In this document: positions 16,540-24,220 of the stretch, piece after piece
How positions within the stretch are numbered: the stretch's first letter is position 1
How the letters are laid out: each line of letters starts with the position of its first letter
NCBI GenBank assembly: GCA_003599195.1
Contig: QZIZ01000024.1
Location: 1-35,245, forward strand
Direction of reading: 5' to 3'
Origin: Deltaproteobacteria bacterium
GTDB taxonomy: Bacteria > Desulfobacterota > Desulfobaccia > Desulfobaccales > 0-14-0-80-60-11
Length of the DNA: 35,245 nt
Notes under the pieces: model-generated
Told to the model about the DNA's origin: nothing
Databases searched by the model: none
Seen by the model: the letters and a program-made list of their open reading frames with translations, nothing else
Program-made: the position numbers and the translations under genes

Positions 16540-18258
16540 ATGCCACGCATACCCAAAGTAGTCATCCGGCGATTTAAACAATTAAAAGAAGTGGTGCTCG
16601 ACCTCCAGGACACAAGCCTCTTAGTCGGGGCCAACAACTCCGGCAAGAGCAGTATCCTACAAGCTATTCATTTTGCTGTATCAATAGCTCAGTCGGCCAG
16701 ACTCGTTGGTGAAGGGGTTGCCTGGGCAAAGGGTAGTTTCGCATTATCTTTTAGCCCGGCCCAACTGATCTACTCTCCAGTGGCTGATGTCATGTCTTTG
16801 GCAAAAGGAGGATTGCTACAGGAGGCTTCCGATAAAAGAATTGAAATCGAATTTTTCCGTGACGATAATGAAAGCTGTGTGGTTGGATTGCGTCGCGGTA
16901 GGAACCGGAACATTGCTGTAAAAATTACAGGAAAAACGCTCGGTGAAGAGCTAATGAATATATCGGATCCATTCACGGTTTACGCTCCAGGACTGGCTGG
17001 AGTACCAAAAGAAGAGCCATATATGTCTCTTGGCGCAGTTCGGCGCACTGTGGCCCGAGGTGACGCAAACCTCGTGCTCCGTAATGTTCTTCTAAGGCTG
17101 TCAGAAAGACAGGCCAAGTGGCAACAATTCTTAGATGACATGCGCATTCTCTTTCCGAATCTTTCAATGGAGGTACATTTCAATCAAGAAACCGATGAAT
17201 ATATTCGTGCATCCTTCAGTCTAGGAGGAGGAAGGAAACTGCCAGTTGATGCGGCTGGCACTTCAATACTCCAAGCTTCTCAAATCCTCGCATATATCGG
17301 TCTCTTTGGACCAAAGATGCTTATTATGGATGAGCCAGACTCCCATCTTCACCCAGACAACCAGCGTAGACTATGTAACTTAGTTTCATCTCTGACCGCC
17401 GCGCGTGGGTTTCAGGCCATAGTATGCACCCATTCTCGCCATGTTTTGGACGCTATGAGAGATCGGGCTGCTATTTTTTGGTTGAACAAAGGGGCCGTTG
17501 TCGAAGGAGCTGATGCGAATACGACTTCTATGCTACTTGATTTGGGAGCGCTCGATTCGGTAGATTATTTCACAAATGGAACACTTCGATCTTTGGTGGC
17601 AACTGAGGATACCGACACAGAGGCGATTAAGGCACTCCTATGGAGTAATGGGTTTCGCACAGCGGAGACAGAGATTGCCTCTTATTCTGGGTGTTCTAAG
17701 CTAGAGTCGGCACAAGTTTTAGGAAGTTTTCTCCGAGAAAAAGCGACCCACTTGACTTTCATTGTGCACAGAGATCGTGATTATCTGAGTGAGGGACGGG
17801 CTAAATCTTTTGGGGAAGGGTTAGATGCATTAGGTATATCTTATTTCTTAACAAGTCATAGCGACATAGAAGGCTATTTCTTGAATGCTAATCACCTTAG
17901 TTTTTTAAACCCTGGCCTTTCTGTACAGAGGGCGCAAGAATTGATTGATGCTGCAACCGCAGATACTAAGGATAAGTCGATAAAGGCAATTGTTAATGCC
18001 CGAACGCAGGATGCTTATCGCGTTCGAACGGAAACTGGGAAGTCACCGAATCCTGGTGAAATTGCTGTGCAAGCCATGCGAGACTTTGAAGCCGATCCAG
18101 TTTCATTTCGTCGTGGAAAATATGTTTTGGGTAAACTGATAGCGCTTATTCAACAGGAGATTGGAGTTAATCCGCGGATCTTTTCTCCCTCAGAACATTT
18201 AATTGTGCATGAACTTGAAGAAATTGCTAGTAAAATATGGCCGCCTCAGAGTAATTAA
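16540..18258 (+). CDS. OLD-like AAA ATPase with C-terminal TOPRIM/DUF4435-like nuclease domain
   Basis: A 572-aa protein. The N-terminal ABC/SMC-type ATPase has Walker A GANNSGKSS (30-38), Walker B KMLIMDEPDSHLHP (Asp264, Glu265) and a THSRH switch (His298). The C-terminal part looks TOPRIM-like: an acidic ATEDTDTEA strand (Glu356, Asp357, Asp359), IVHRDRDY (Asp412, Asp414) and SDIEGYF (Asp442, Glu444). This is the layout of OLD-family nucleases and resembles a fusion of the two PARIS components, many of which act in phage defence. No helicase, reverse transcriptase or other partner is adjacent. The gene is visibly AT-richer than its neighbours, which supports transfer. GAGGG lies 7 bp before the ATG. 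It splits the thi cluster, ending 50 bp before thiH. Confidence 0.78.
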   Translation: MPRIPKVVIRRFKQLKEVVLDLQDTSLLVGANNSGKSSILQAIHFAVSIAQSARLVGEGVAWAKGSFALSFSPAQLIYSPVADVMSLAKGGLLQEASDKRIEIEFFRDDNESCVVGLRRGRNRNIAVKITGKTLGEELMNISDPFTVYAPGLAGVPKEEPYMSLGAVRRTVARGDANLVLRNVLLRLSERQAKWQQFLDDMRILFPNLSMEVHFNQETDEYIRASFSLGGGRKLPVDAAGTSILQASQILAYIGLFGPKMLIMDEPDSHLHPDNQRRLCNLVSSLTAARGFQAIVCTHSRHVLDAMRDRAAIFWLNKGAVVEGADANTTSMLLDLGALDSVDYFTNGTLRSLVATEDTDTEAIKALLWSNGFRTAETEIASYSGCSKLESAQVLGSFLREKATHLTFIVHRDRDYLSEGRAKSFGEGLDALGISYFLTSHSDIEGYFLNANHLSFLNPGLSVQRAQELIDAATADTKDKSIKAIVNARTQDAYRVRTETGKSPNPGEIAVQAMRDFEADPVSFRRGKYVLGKLIALIQQEIGVNPRIFSPSEHLIVHELEEIASKIWPPQSN

Positions 18259-18307
18259 CCTGCATGGTTTACTTCTTTATTGTGGCCATCCTTTAACAAA
18301 TGCCCCT

Positions 18308-19450
18308 ATGAAGACAGAATCAAAGCATTCTCCATTAACAAAGACCTTAGACTCCTGGCCCGAATCCCGCATTCGCGCCCTCATCGCCGGGGCCACCTCC
18401 GCCGACGTCACCCGGGCCTTGGGGCGGGAGGTGTTGCATCCCGAGGACCTGGCCGCGCTGCTATCGCCCATGGCCGTCCCCCGGCTGGAGGAGATGGCCC
18501 GCCTGGCCCACCGCATCACCCGGCGGCAGTTCGGGCGGACTATTGGGCTGTATGTGCCCATTTATCTGTCCAATGTCTGCGCGTCGGATTGCACTTATTG
18601 CTCTTACGCCTTCCACTCCGGCCGGGAGGGGGAGCGGCGGACCCTGACCCCGGAGGAAATCCGCACCGAGTGCCAGGCCCTGGCCTCGCACGGCTTTCAA
18701 AACGTGCTGCTCTTGACCGGCGACCATCCCCAGGCCGCGCCGGTGGATTATCTGGTCCAGGCCGTGGCCATCGCCCGGGAATACTTCCCCTCCGTGTCAG
18801 TGGAAATCTATGCCCTAAAAGAAGAGGACTACCGCCGCCTGGTGGACGCGGGCCTGGAGGGCGTGACCCTGTACATGGAGACCTATCACCGGGAAACTTA
18901 CGATAAGGTGCATTTGAAGGGCCGCAAAAAGGATTATGCCTTCCGTCTCGGGGCCATCGAGGCCGCGGGCAGGGCCGGAGTGCGGCGCCTCAGCATCGGC
19001 GCGCTGCTGGGCCTCTACGATTGGCATGTGGACGGCTTCTGGGCCGCGCTCCACGCCCGCTATCTTCAGAAGGAGTGCTGGCAGAGTGCGGTCTCCATTT
19101 CCTTTCCCCGGCTCTTCAACGTCCCGGCCCGGCACACCATCCGGCACCCCTTGAGCGACAAGGAGCTGGTGCAACTGATGCTGGCCCTGCGGCTTTTTCT
19201 GCCGGAGGCGGGTTTCAACCTCTCCACCCGGGAGCGGCCGGAACTCCGGGACCGCCTCATCCCTTTAGGGGTGACCATGATGAGCGCGGGCTCTTCCACC
19301 CGGCCCGGCGGCTATGCCCAATATGGCGGAGAGACTCTTGAGCAGTTCGCCACCGAAGACCGTAGGAGCCCGGAAGAAGTGGCGGAGGCCATCCGCAAGG
19401 CGGGGTACGACCCGGTGTGGAAGGACTTTGACCGGGCCTTTGTGGAATAA
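18308..19450 (+). CDS. thiH: 2-iminoacetate synthase (tyrosine lyase)
   Basis: A 380-aa radical SAM enzyme that cleaves tyrosine to dehydroglycine and p-cresol for anaerobic thiazole synthesis. The iron-sulfur motif is CASDCTYC (Cys91, Cys95, Cys98), followed by NVLLLTGDHP, VSVEIYALKEEDYRRL, TLYMETYHRETYDKVHLKGRKKDY and SISFPRLFN, all typical of ThiH. A GC shift from the preceding ATPase gene is obvious within the first 20 codons. The frame is open upstream to 18203, but that overlaps the ATPase, so the ATG at 18308 is chosen. It lacks a clear ribosome-binding site, perhaps because the native leader was lost when the ATPase gene arrived. Confidence 0.93.
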   Translation: MKTESKHSPLTKTLDSWPESRIRALIAGATSADVTRALGREVLHPEDLAALLSPMAVPRLEEMARLAHRITRRQFGRTIGLYVPIYLSNVCASDCTYCSYAFHSGREGERRTLTPEEIRTECQALASHGFQNVLLLTGDHPQAAPVDYLVQAVAIAREYFPSVSVEIYALKEEDYRRLVDAGLEGVTLYMETYHRETYDKVHLKGRKKDYAFRLGAIEAAGRAGVRRLSIGALLGLYDWHVDGFWAALHARYLQKECWQSAVSISFPRLFNVPARHTIRHPLSDKELVQLMLALRLFLPEAGFNLSTRERPELRDRLIPLGVTMMSAGSSTRPGGYAQYGGETLEQFATEDRRSPEEVAEAIRKAGYDPVWKDFDRAFVE

Positions 19451-19462
19451 ATTAAAAGATTC

Positions 19463-19580
19463 ACCACAGAGGCACAGAGGACACAGAGTGTCACAGAGGA
19501 AAAAATTTATGAAGGGCAAAGCCCTTCATAAATATTATCATTCTCTGTGAATCTCTGTGCTCTCTGTGTCTCTGTGGTAA
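19463..19580. repeat. Long inverted repeat with inner 13-bp hairpin between thiH and thiS
   Basis: The outer arms are CACAGAGG-type octads (19464-19500) and the inverse TCTCTGTGTCTCTGTGG (19561-19577). Between them is a perfect hairpin ATTTATGAAGGGC-aaa-GCCCTTCATAAAT (19505-19533). Its position just before thiS could allow attenuation, but no T tract follows the inner hairpin. Confidence 0.8.
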
Positions 19581-19605
19581 AATCATTTGTTTTAGGAGAG
19601 TTCCT

Positions 19606-19803
19606 TTGAAACTGACCATCAACGGTGAGGGCCGGGAGGCGGCTGCGGCCACGGTGCTGGCGCTGCTGGAGGAACTGGGGCTTAATCCCGCGGCCACGGT
19701 GGTGGAGCTGAACCATGCCATCGTCGACCGGGCCGCGTATCCGGAGACGGCCCTGGCGGAGGGGGACATTTTGGAACTGGTGCGCATCGTGGGGGGCGGC
19801 TGA
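19606..19803 (+). CDS. thiS: Sulfur carrier protein ThiS
   Basis: A 65-aa ubiquitin-fold protein that carries the thiazole sulfur as a C-terminal thiocarboxylate. It has the expected length, the TVLALLEELGL helix, VVELNHAIV and the terminal LELVRIVGGG with the essential diglycine end. The start is TTG with AGGAGAG about 6 bp upstream. Its TGA overlaps the thiE ATG (TGATG), indicating coupling. It would be adenylated by the thiF product and used by ThiG. Confidence 0.93.
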   Translation: MKLTINGEGREAAAATVLALLEELGLNPAATVVELNHAIVDRAAYPETALAEGDILELVRIVGGG

Positions 19804-20471
19804 TGAACCCTCACCAACGTCAGGCCGCTTTTGCCGCGGCCGATCTCTATGTGGTCATTACCGAAGCTTTTTGCGCCGGGCGGCACGCTCATGAGATTTT
19901 GGTGCAAACCCTCATGGCCGGGGTGCGCCTGGTGCAGTTGCGGGAAAAGGAGATGAGCGGCCGCAGCCTTTATAATCTGGCCGTGGAGTTCCGGCGGCTC
20001 ACCGAGGCCGCGGGCGCCCTGCTGATCATCGACGACCGCCTGGATATCGCGCTGGCCTGCGGCGCAGACGGCGTGCACCTGGGCCAGGAAGACCTGCCCC
20101 TGGACGCGGCCCGGCAAGTCGCGCCGGACCTGATCATCGGCGCGTCCACCCATTCCCTGGAAGAGGCCATGGCCGCCCAGGAACAGGGCGCGAGTTACGT
20201 CAACATCGGCCCCATCTTCGCCACGCAAACGAAGCCTGACGTCACTCCCCTGGGTGTCGCGGCCATCGACCGCATCGCCCCTCGCTTAAGGATTCCCTGG
20301 ACCACCATGGGCGGCATCACCCGGGCGAACATCAGCCAGGTGGTGTTCCACGGCGCCAGACGCCCGGCGGTGATGAGCGCGGTGACCGCCGCGGTCAACC
20401 CCCAGGCCGCGGCCTTGGAGTTGCGGCAGATCATCCTGGCCGGCCGGGAAGGGCCCCTGCAGCTGCATTAA
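19803..20471 (+). CDS. thiE: Thiamine-phosphate synthase
   Basis: A 222-aa TIM barrel that joins hydroxymethylpyrimidine diphosphate and thiazole phosphate. Motifs are VQLREKEMSGR, LLIIDDRLDIALACGADGVHLGQEDLP, YVNIGPIFATQTK and TTMGGITRANI, as expected of ThiE. It begins within the thiS stop codon. A strong GC hairpin (20547-20607) lies 75 bp downstream. The gene completes thiFGHSE in the window; thiC and thiD are not here. Confidence 0.92.
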   Translation: MNPHQRQAAFAAADLYVVITEAFCAGRHAHEILVQTLMAGVRLVQLREKEMSGRSLYNLAVEFRRLTEAAGALLIIDDRLDIALACGADGVHLGQEDLPLDAARQVAPDLIIGASTHSLEEAMAAQEQGASYVNIGPIFATQTKPDVTPLGVAAIDRIAPRLRIPWTTMGGITRANISQVVFHGARRPAVMSAVTAAVNPQAAALELRQIILAGREGPLQLH

Positions 20472-20799
20472 AAATACTTCACCGCAGTTGCTCATGGGCC
20501 AATTGCCCGCCCGTTAAGTATGGAAAGCTGGCCCCCCTCACCCCGGCCCTCTCCCCCCGCCAGTCAATGGCAAGGGGGAAGGGTACCCAGCGGGCGGGGG
20601 GAGAGGGGGTTAAGTCCCAGTTATCCGTTGGTTTTTACTGGCCACTGACCACTGGCCACTGACCACTTTTCGAAGCAGAGACGCAGAGAACGCAGAGGAA
20701 ATTTATGGGCAATAAATTATGTCGCTCAATATAGTTGGTCTCGGTCTTTTTCTGCTCACTGCTTACTGCTTACTGACCCCTGGCCCCTGATCCCTGCTT
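20472..20799. other. Intergenic region with three repeat families between thiE and a convergent gene
   Basis: No gene. CCCTCTCCCCCCGCC (20547-20561) and GGCGGGGGGAGAGGG (20593-20607) are perfect 15-bp arms, a candidate terminator for the thi genes. Next come GGCCACTGACCACT heptads (20638-20667), an octad-like GCAGAGACGCAGAGAACG (20675-20692), unique DNA, and an inverse heptad arm (20753-20800) that ends on the stop codon of the radical SAM gene. Confidence 0.75.
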
Positions 20800-22224
20800 T
20801 TAAATGTCCAGCTTCTGCGCAGGCTGGCCTCCCTTGAGGACCATGGCCAGGATGCTGAGCATGGCCCTGCCGATGGCCCGGAAAAAGGCCAGGGGGTTAT
20901 GGCGGAGAAAGAAGTTACCCACATATAGGGTAGGGTCGAAATAGCTCTTCAAAGACTCCAGTTTCAGGCTGCGGTAAAGGCCGGCCTGATCGAGGCGGCG
21001 GGTGCGGATATTACAATGGAAGCCGTCGTAAGTACGGAAATCGTCAACATTGGTCACCAAGCCCTCTGCCAGCATTTCCCGGCGCAGCCGGGTCTTGGGA
21101 TACGGCGTCAGGTACTGGGAATAGATGAGATCGGGCCGCATTTTTTTCATCAGCCGGTAATTCCGGGTAATGGAGGCCCCCGTATCCTCGGGATAGCCGA
21201 AGACCACCCCCGCGATCATCCCTATATCGTATTGCCGCAGTAAGGCTGCGGCTTGGCGGTTGATCTCCGGGCTGGTGGGTTTGTCCATGTCTTTCAGATT
21301 GCTCTCGGACATGGACTCAAACCCCACAAAGACCATCCAGAAGTTGGCCCGCTTCATCTCCGCCACCAGTTCCGGGTGGCGGGCCAGGCCCACCGCCGAG
21401 GCCTGGGTGGCATAGCGCAGGTCGTTCAGGCCATGATCGGTGATGGCCCGGCAGAGCCGCCGGAAATGGCCGGTATCAAAGGTGAGGTTATCATCGGCAA
21501 AAAAGACGGCCTGGGTCCCCCGGCGGCGCACGGCCTTCAGGTCCTCCAGGACGCGTGCCAGAGGGAAGGGGCGGAAGGTGCGGCCGTACATGCCGGTGAT
21601 GGAGCAGAATTTACAATTATATGGACACCCCCTGGAGGTCTCCACCACGTCGATGGACTGGTCGAAGAAGAAGAATTTTTCCTCCAGCCGGGCCTCCCGC
21701 CGGGGCAGAGGCAGGGTCCCCAGGTCCAGGAGGGGGCGGCCGGGATTATGCGTCCAGGCCCGCCCCCGGCGGTAGCTGAGCCCGACAATCCCGGAAAGAT
21801 CTGGTTTGGGTTTACCCAACTCGTCCGCCAACTCCCGGAACGCGGCTTCACCTTCACCCCGGATCAGGAAGTCCAGGGGCAGGCCTGGGTCTCCGCCAGT
21901 CACTTCCCGGGCCATGAGGGTGGCATGGTAGCCGCCTGCGGCTAATTTCAGGGCCGGGTCCCGCCTCCGGAGGAAACGGGCTACCCGAAGGAGGGTGTCG
22001 AACTGGAAGGTCATGGCCGACAGGCCCGCCAACTCGGGCCGGAACTCGGACAGGACCTTTTCCAGGACCCCGCGGATGCGGGGCTTATAAAGCACCAGGT
22101 CCAGGACCCGCACCTCGTGGCCGGGGAGATTTCCCGCCAGGTTGGCCAGACCCAGGTTGGGGAGCTTGCCGAAGAGATCGATGACGTCGGCGGTGTCCGG
22201 CATGGCTAGGAGCAGGATGCGCAT
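20800..22224 (-). CDS. B12-binding-domain radical SAM protein
   Basis: A 474-aa protein. The N-terminal cobalamin-type Rossmann region (1-160) has LGLANLAGNL, GLSAMTFQFD, LAAGGYHATL and IRGEGEAAF. The radical SAM core has SRGCPYNCKFC (Cys200, Cys204, Cys207), FFADDNLTFD and FVGFES. The C-terminal region has YLTPYPKTRL and two weakly hydrophobic stretches, suggesting membrane association. Members of this broad family include methylases of hopanoids, phosphonates and bacteriochlorophyll; the substrate here cannot be told. The start is ATG 22224, with an in-frame TTG two codons upstream; both have a poor ribosome-binding site. The upstream region begins with GTTCAAG heptads. Confidence 0.85.
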   Translation of the reverse strand: MRILLLAMPDTADVIDLFGKLPNLGLANLAGNLPGHEVRVLDLVLYKPRIRGVLEKVLSEFRPELAGLSAMTFQFDTLLRVARFLRRRDPALKLAAGGYHATLMAREVTGGDPGLPLDFLIRGEGEAAFRELADELGKPKPDLSGIVGLSYRRGRAWTHNPGRPLLDLGTLPLPRREARLEEKFFFFDQSIDVVETSRGCPYNCKFCSITGMYGRTFRPFPLARVLEDLKAVRRRGTQAVFFADDNLTFDTGHFRRLCRAITDHGLNDLRYATQASAVGLARHPELVAEMKRANFWMVFVGFESMSESNLKDMDKPTSPEINRQAAALLRQYDIGMIAGVVFGYPEDTGASITRNYRLMKKMRPDLIYSQYLTPYPKTRLRREMLAEGLVTNVDDFRTYDGFHCNIRTRRLDQAGLYRSLKLESLKSYFDPTLYVGNFFLRHNPLAFFRAIGRAMLSILAMVLKGGQPAQKLDI

Positions 22225-22395
22225 TTGCAATACCGCTGGCTAAAGAGTTCAAAGTTCAAGGTTCAAAGTTCAAGGTCTAAGAACGCGGGGCGGAGACTCC
22301 CGGAACTTTAGCTTTTCAGACCTTAAGGGGAGTCAAGGAGTTACGATGATAAGTGCGAGTTTTTCCCTAAACTTTGAACTTTGAACCTTGAACTT

Positions 22396-22447
22396 CCTGG
22401 CCAGAGAGGGGCCTCCCTGGCCAGGTCCGGTGAGTCAGCCTGACTCA
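22396..22447 (-). terminator. Tandem hairpins after the tiny minus-strand ORF
   Basis: CCTGGCCAGAGAGG faces CCTCCCTGGCCAGG with one mismatch (22396-22425). TGAGTCA-gcc-TGACTCA follows (22431-22447). Both lie just downstream of the 21-codon ORF when read on the minus strand. There is no T tract, so termination is only a guess. Confidence 0.4.
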
Positions 22448-22459
22448 GATGATGGAGCT

Positions 22460-22525
22460 TCAACCGCAAACCAGGGCAAGAAAGAGCCCGAGAGCCGTGA
22501 CGAGCGCCCAAAGTTTGGTCCGCAT
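22460..22525 (-). CDS. Candidate 21-aa hydrophobic peptide
   Basis: An ATG with AAGGAGG six bases upstream opens a 21-residue frame, MRTKLWALVTALGLFLALVCG. It has a short basic start and then a single hydrophobic helix ending in Cys-Gly. The near-perfect ribosome-binding site is better than that of most neighbouring genes and suggests real translation. It could be a small membrane peptide, a type I toxin-like peptide or a decayed signal peptide. The end resembles a lipobox but has Val before Cys, which is not standard. Hairpins follow directly. No homologue is recognised. Confidence 0.4.
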   Translation of the reverse strand: MRTKLWALVTALGLFLALVCG

Positions 22526-22807
22526 GGCTTCCCTCCTTTCCTTCTGGGGGAGATGCAGCAATATCAGGGAAATATTGATTGTTGCTTTCATCTCCCGGAT
22601 TAAATCAGACCCGGCTGGACAGGGTCCGAATCGGAGAGCTTGGAACTTGGAACCTGGAACTTGGAACTTTCGGACCGGGGACAACCAGGAATTCTCTGGG
22701 TTCGTCTTTAAGATAGGGCTTGACCGGAGGAAATCCAGTCCCCACTTTGTGTTTGCAGAGAGAAAAGAAAATCCCCAAGTCTTCAGCCCGCAAGAGAGCC
22801 AAGGGAG

Positions 22808-23524
22808 ATGGGAATCTTGGAGAAACCAGGGAAATGGCGCCTTAATTGCTGCCTGGCGGTCCTCACTATTTGGGGATTTCTGCAGCACGCCGCCCTGGCC
22901 GCCGATCTCCAGGGCCGCCTGGCCGCGGGAGAGATCATCTTTCATTCCAGAGACCTGCCGGATTCCCCGGCCAGGGAGGCCGAGGCCACGGGAGTAGTGG
23001 AGGCGCCTCCCTTGAAGGTTTGGGAGACGGTCACCGACGCCAATAATTTCCGGGAATTTTTACCCCGCATGGTCAATAGCAGATTGGTGCGTTTTGAGGA
23101 ATTAAAGCGAATCCTGCAAGACAGGCCCGGCGCCCCGGCCGGGGTGGAGGCCATTCTCGGCCCCGAGCCCCCCGATCTGGCTTCTTTCCGGATTCCCGGC
23201 GGAAAGTTCGCAGGGTATTTCTACGGCCACGTGGAAGTCCCCTGGCCCCTCCGGGACCGCTGGTACGTGGTCCGGGTCACCTGGGACGAATCCGCGGCAG
23301 CCCGCGGGATCTATACCTGCTCCTGGTCCCTGGTGGCCGGCAATCTCCGGGAATACCGCGGTCAATGGCAGGTGGAACCCTTCGGCGGCCACCGCACCCG
23401 GCTGACTTACCGGGTGGTGACCGATCCCGGAGGCCTGGCGCCGCAATTTCTGGTGGAGGAGTTCAGCACCAAGACCTTGCCCCAGGTCATTGCCGGGGTC
23501 CGGGCCCGGGTGGCCTCCCGCTGA
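22808..23524 (+). CDS. Secreted SRPBCC (START-like) family protein
   Basis: A 238-aa protein with an N-terminal export signal (LNCCLAVLTIWGFLQHAALAA). The polyketide cyclase/START-like fold is visible as the opening EATGVVEAPPLKVWETVTDANNFREFLPRM, the central VPWPLRDRWYVVRV and the C-terminal helix LPQVIAGVRARV. The family binds hydrophobic ligands. The ATG at 22808 is almost in contact with AAGGGAG. An in-frame TTG at 22817 has better spacing from that site and may be the true start, giving a signal beginning LEKPGKWRLN. It stands alone between repeat-filled gaps. Confidence 0.75.
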   Translation: MGILEKPGKWRLNCCLAVLTIWGFLQHAALAADLQGRLAAGEIIFHSRDLPDSPAREAEATGVVEAPPLKVWETVTDANNFREFLPRMVNSRLVRFEELKRILQDRPGAPAGVEAILGPEPPDLASFRIPGGKFAGYFYGHVEVPWPLRDRWYVVRVTWDESAAARGIYTCSWSLVAGNLREYRGQWQVEPFGGHRTRLTYRVVTDPGGLAPQFLVEEFSTKTLPQVIAGVRARVASR

Positions 23525-23544
23525 AGGCCGTCGTTGCCACTATT

Positions 23545-23582
23545 TCTCACGCAAAGACGCCAAGACGCAAAGACGCGCAAAA
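23545..23582 (+). repeat. Octad repeat copy, left flank of the metallopeptidase gene
   Basis: CTCACGCAAAGACGCCAAGA is followed by CGCAAAGACGCGCAAAA with period 8. It is in the same orientation as the copy at 24073-24110, so the metallopeptidase gene lies between direct repeats. Confidence 0.8.
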
Positions 23583-23585
23583 CGA

Positions 23586-24044
23586 TTACCTCTGATCCTT
23601 CTCCTGCTCATAAATCAGAGACACTGTTCGGGCTAATCTATTGGCCCAATTAGGATCGTCTTTATTGAGTTCCACCTCGTCGTAGAAATCGCTGAAATCG
23701 TGGTCGATCAATTTATACGGGTTTCTACTGTCTGAATCGAAGAAGATATGCCGGAGCTCATGCCTTAACACCCGTTCAATATCGGTTTCCTCGCAAACGG
23801 CGACCAATTTGTGATCCAGATACATAATAAAATCATAGCCGTCTTCCGGGGCTTCATTTCTGCTTAAATACCTGACCAGCGCTGAAGGTTTGACAATTTT
23901 CCCCAGGACGATTCTGCCCTTTGTCATCATCTTCTTTTTGCTGACCAAAAATAAAATCTGGGCATTGGCCAGATAAGGGAAATGCTCTTTTTTTATTTTA
24001 TTAAATAAGTTTTCGATACTTTCGGGAACTTCGTCAAATTTCAT
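23586..24044 (-). CDS. Putative phage-type metallopeptidase (HExxH)
   Basis: A 152-aa soluble protein with a zinc-protease motif RHELRHIFFD (His95, Glu96, His99) preceded by YDFIMYLDHKL. This pattern fits the putative phage metallopeptidase family, small proteins often found in prophages and mobile elements. The ATG at 24044 has AGGAGA upstream. A longer open frame (to 24707) is only the shadow of the next gene. Base use is lower in GC than in the neighbours, suggesting transfer. The function is unknown; cleavage of host or regulator proteins is possible. Confidence 0.75.
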   Translation of the reverse strand: MKFDEVPESIENLFNKIKKEHFPYLANAQILFLVSKKKMMTKGRIVLGKIVKPSALVRYLSRNEAPEDGYDFIMYLDHKLVAVCEETDIERVLRHELRHIFFDSDSRNPYKLIDHDFSDFYDEVELNKDDPNWANRLARTVSLIYEQEKDQR

Positions 24045-24072
24045 TATGGTTCTCCTGTCCGAAAAGATAAAC

Positions 24073-24110
24073 CTCACGCAAAGACGCCAAGGCGCAAAGA
24101 AAGGCGCAAG
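24073..24110 (+). repeat. Octad repeat copy, right flank of the metallopeptidase gene
   Basis: CTCACGCAAAGACGCCAAGG is followed by CGCAAAGAAAGGCGCAAG. It shares the GGCGCAA tail seen at 3850-3857. Confidence 0.8.
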
Positions 24111-24154
24111 AATATACCGAAGAGTAGTGAATCGTTCAAAGTTATCACAAACCA

Positions 24155-24183
24155 AGCCCCCACCCGGTAATAGGGCAGGGGCT
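24155..24183 (-). terminator. Candidate terminator of the redox operon
   Basis: On the minus strand, AGCCCCTGCCC pairs with GGGTGGGGGCT around a TATTACC loop and is followed by TTGGTTTGTG. It lies 38 bp after the aldo-keto reductase stop. The T tract is weak. Confidence 0.5.
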
Positions 24184-24220
24184 CGGGAACCCGCCTGATA
24201 ATCTATCCTATCAAATCGGC

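Larger units (their letters stand above)
22225..22807. other. Long intergenic region with heptad pairs, hairpins and a tiny ORF
   Basis: There is no ordinary-sized gene. GTTCAAG heptads (22245-22280) face the inverse TTTGAAC/TTGAACC set (22367-22395) around about 85 bp. A CTTGGAA/CCTGGAA heptad array (22640-22668) sits inside GGTCCGAA/TTCGGACC arms (22623-22630, 22669-22676). Two hairpins lie at 22396-22447. A 21-codon ORF with a strong ribosome-binding site on the minus strand is listed separately. Confidence 0.7.

Noticed and set aside
22245-22670. Repeat arrays considered as CRISPR
   Set aside because: Units are 7 bp, directly tandem and degenerate, with no spacers; no cas genes are present.
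22449-22997. 182-codon plus-strand frame upstream of the SRPBCC gene
   Set aside because: It runs through heptad repeats and overlaps a better-supported gene; no domain.
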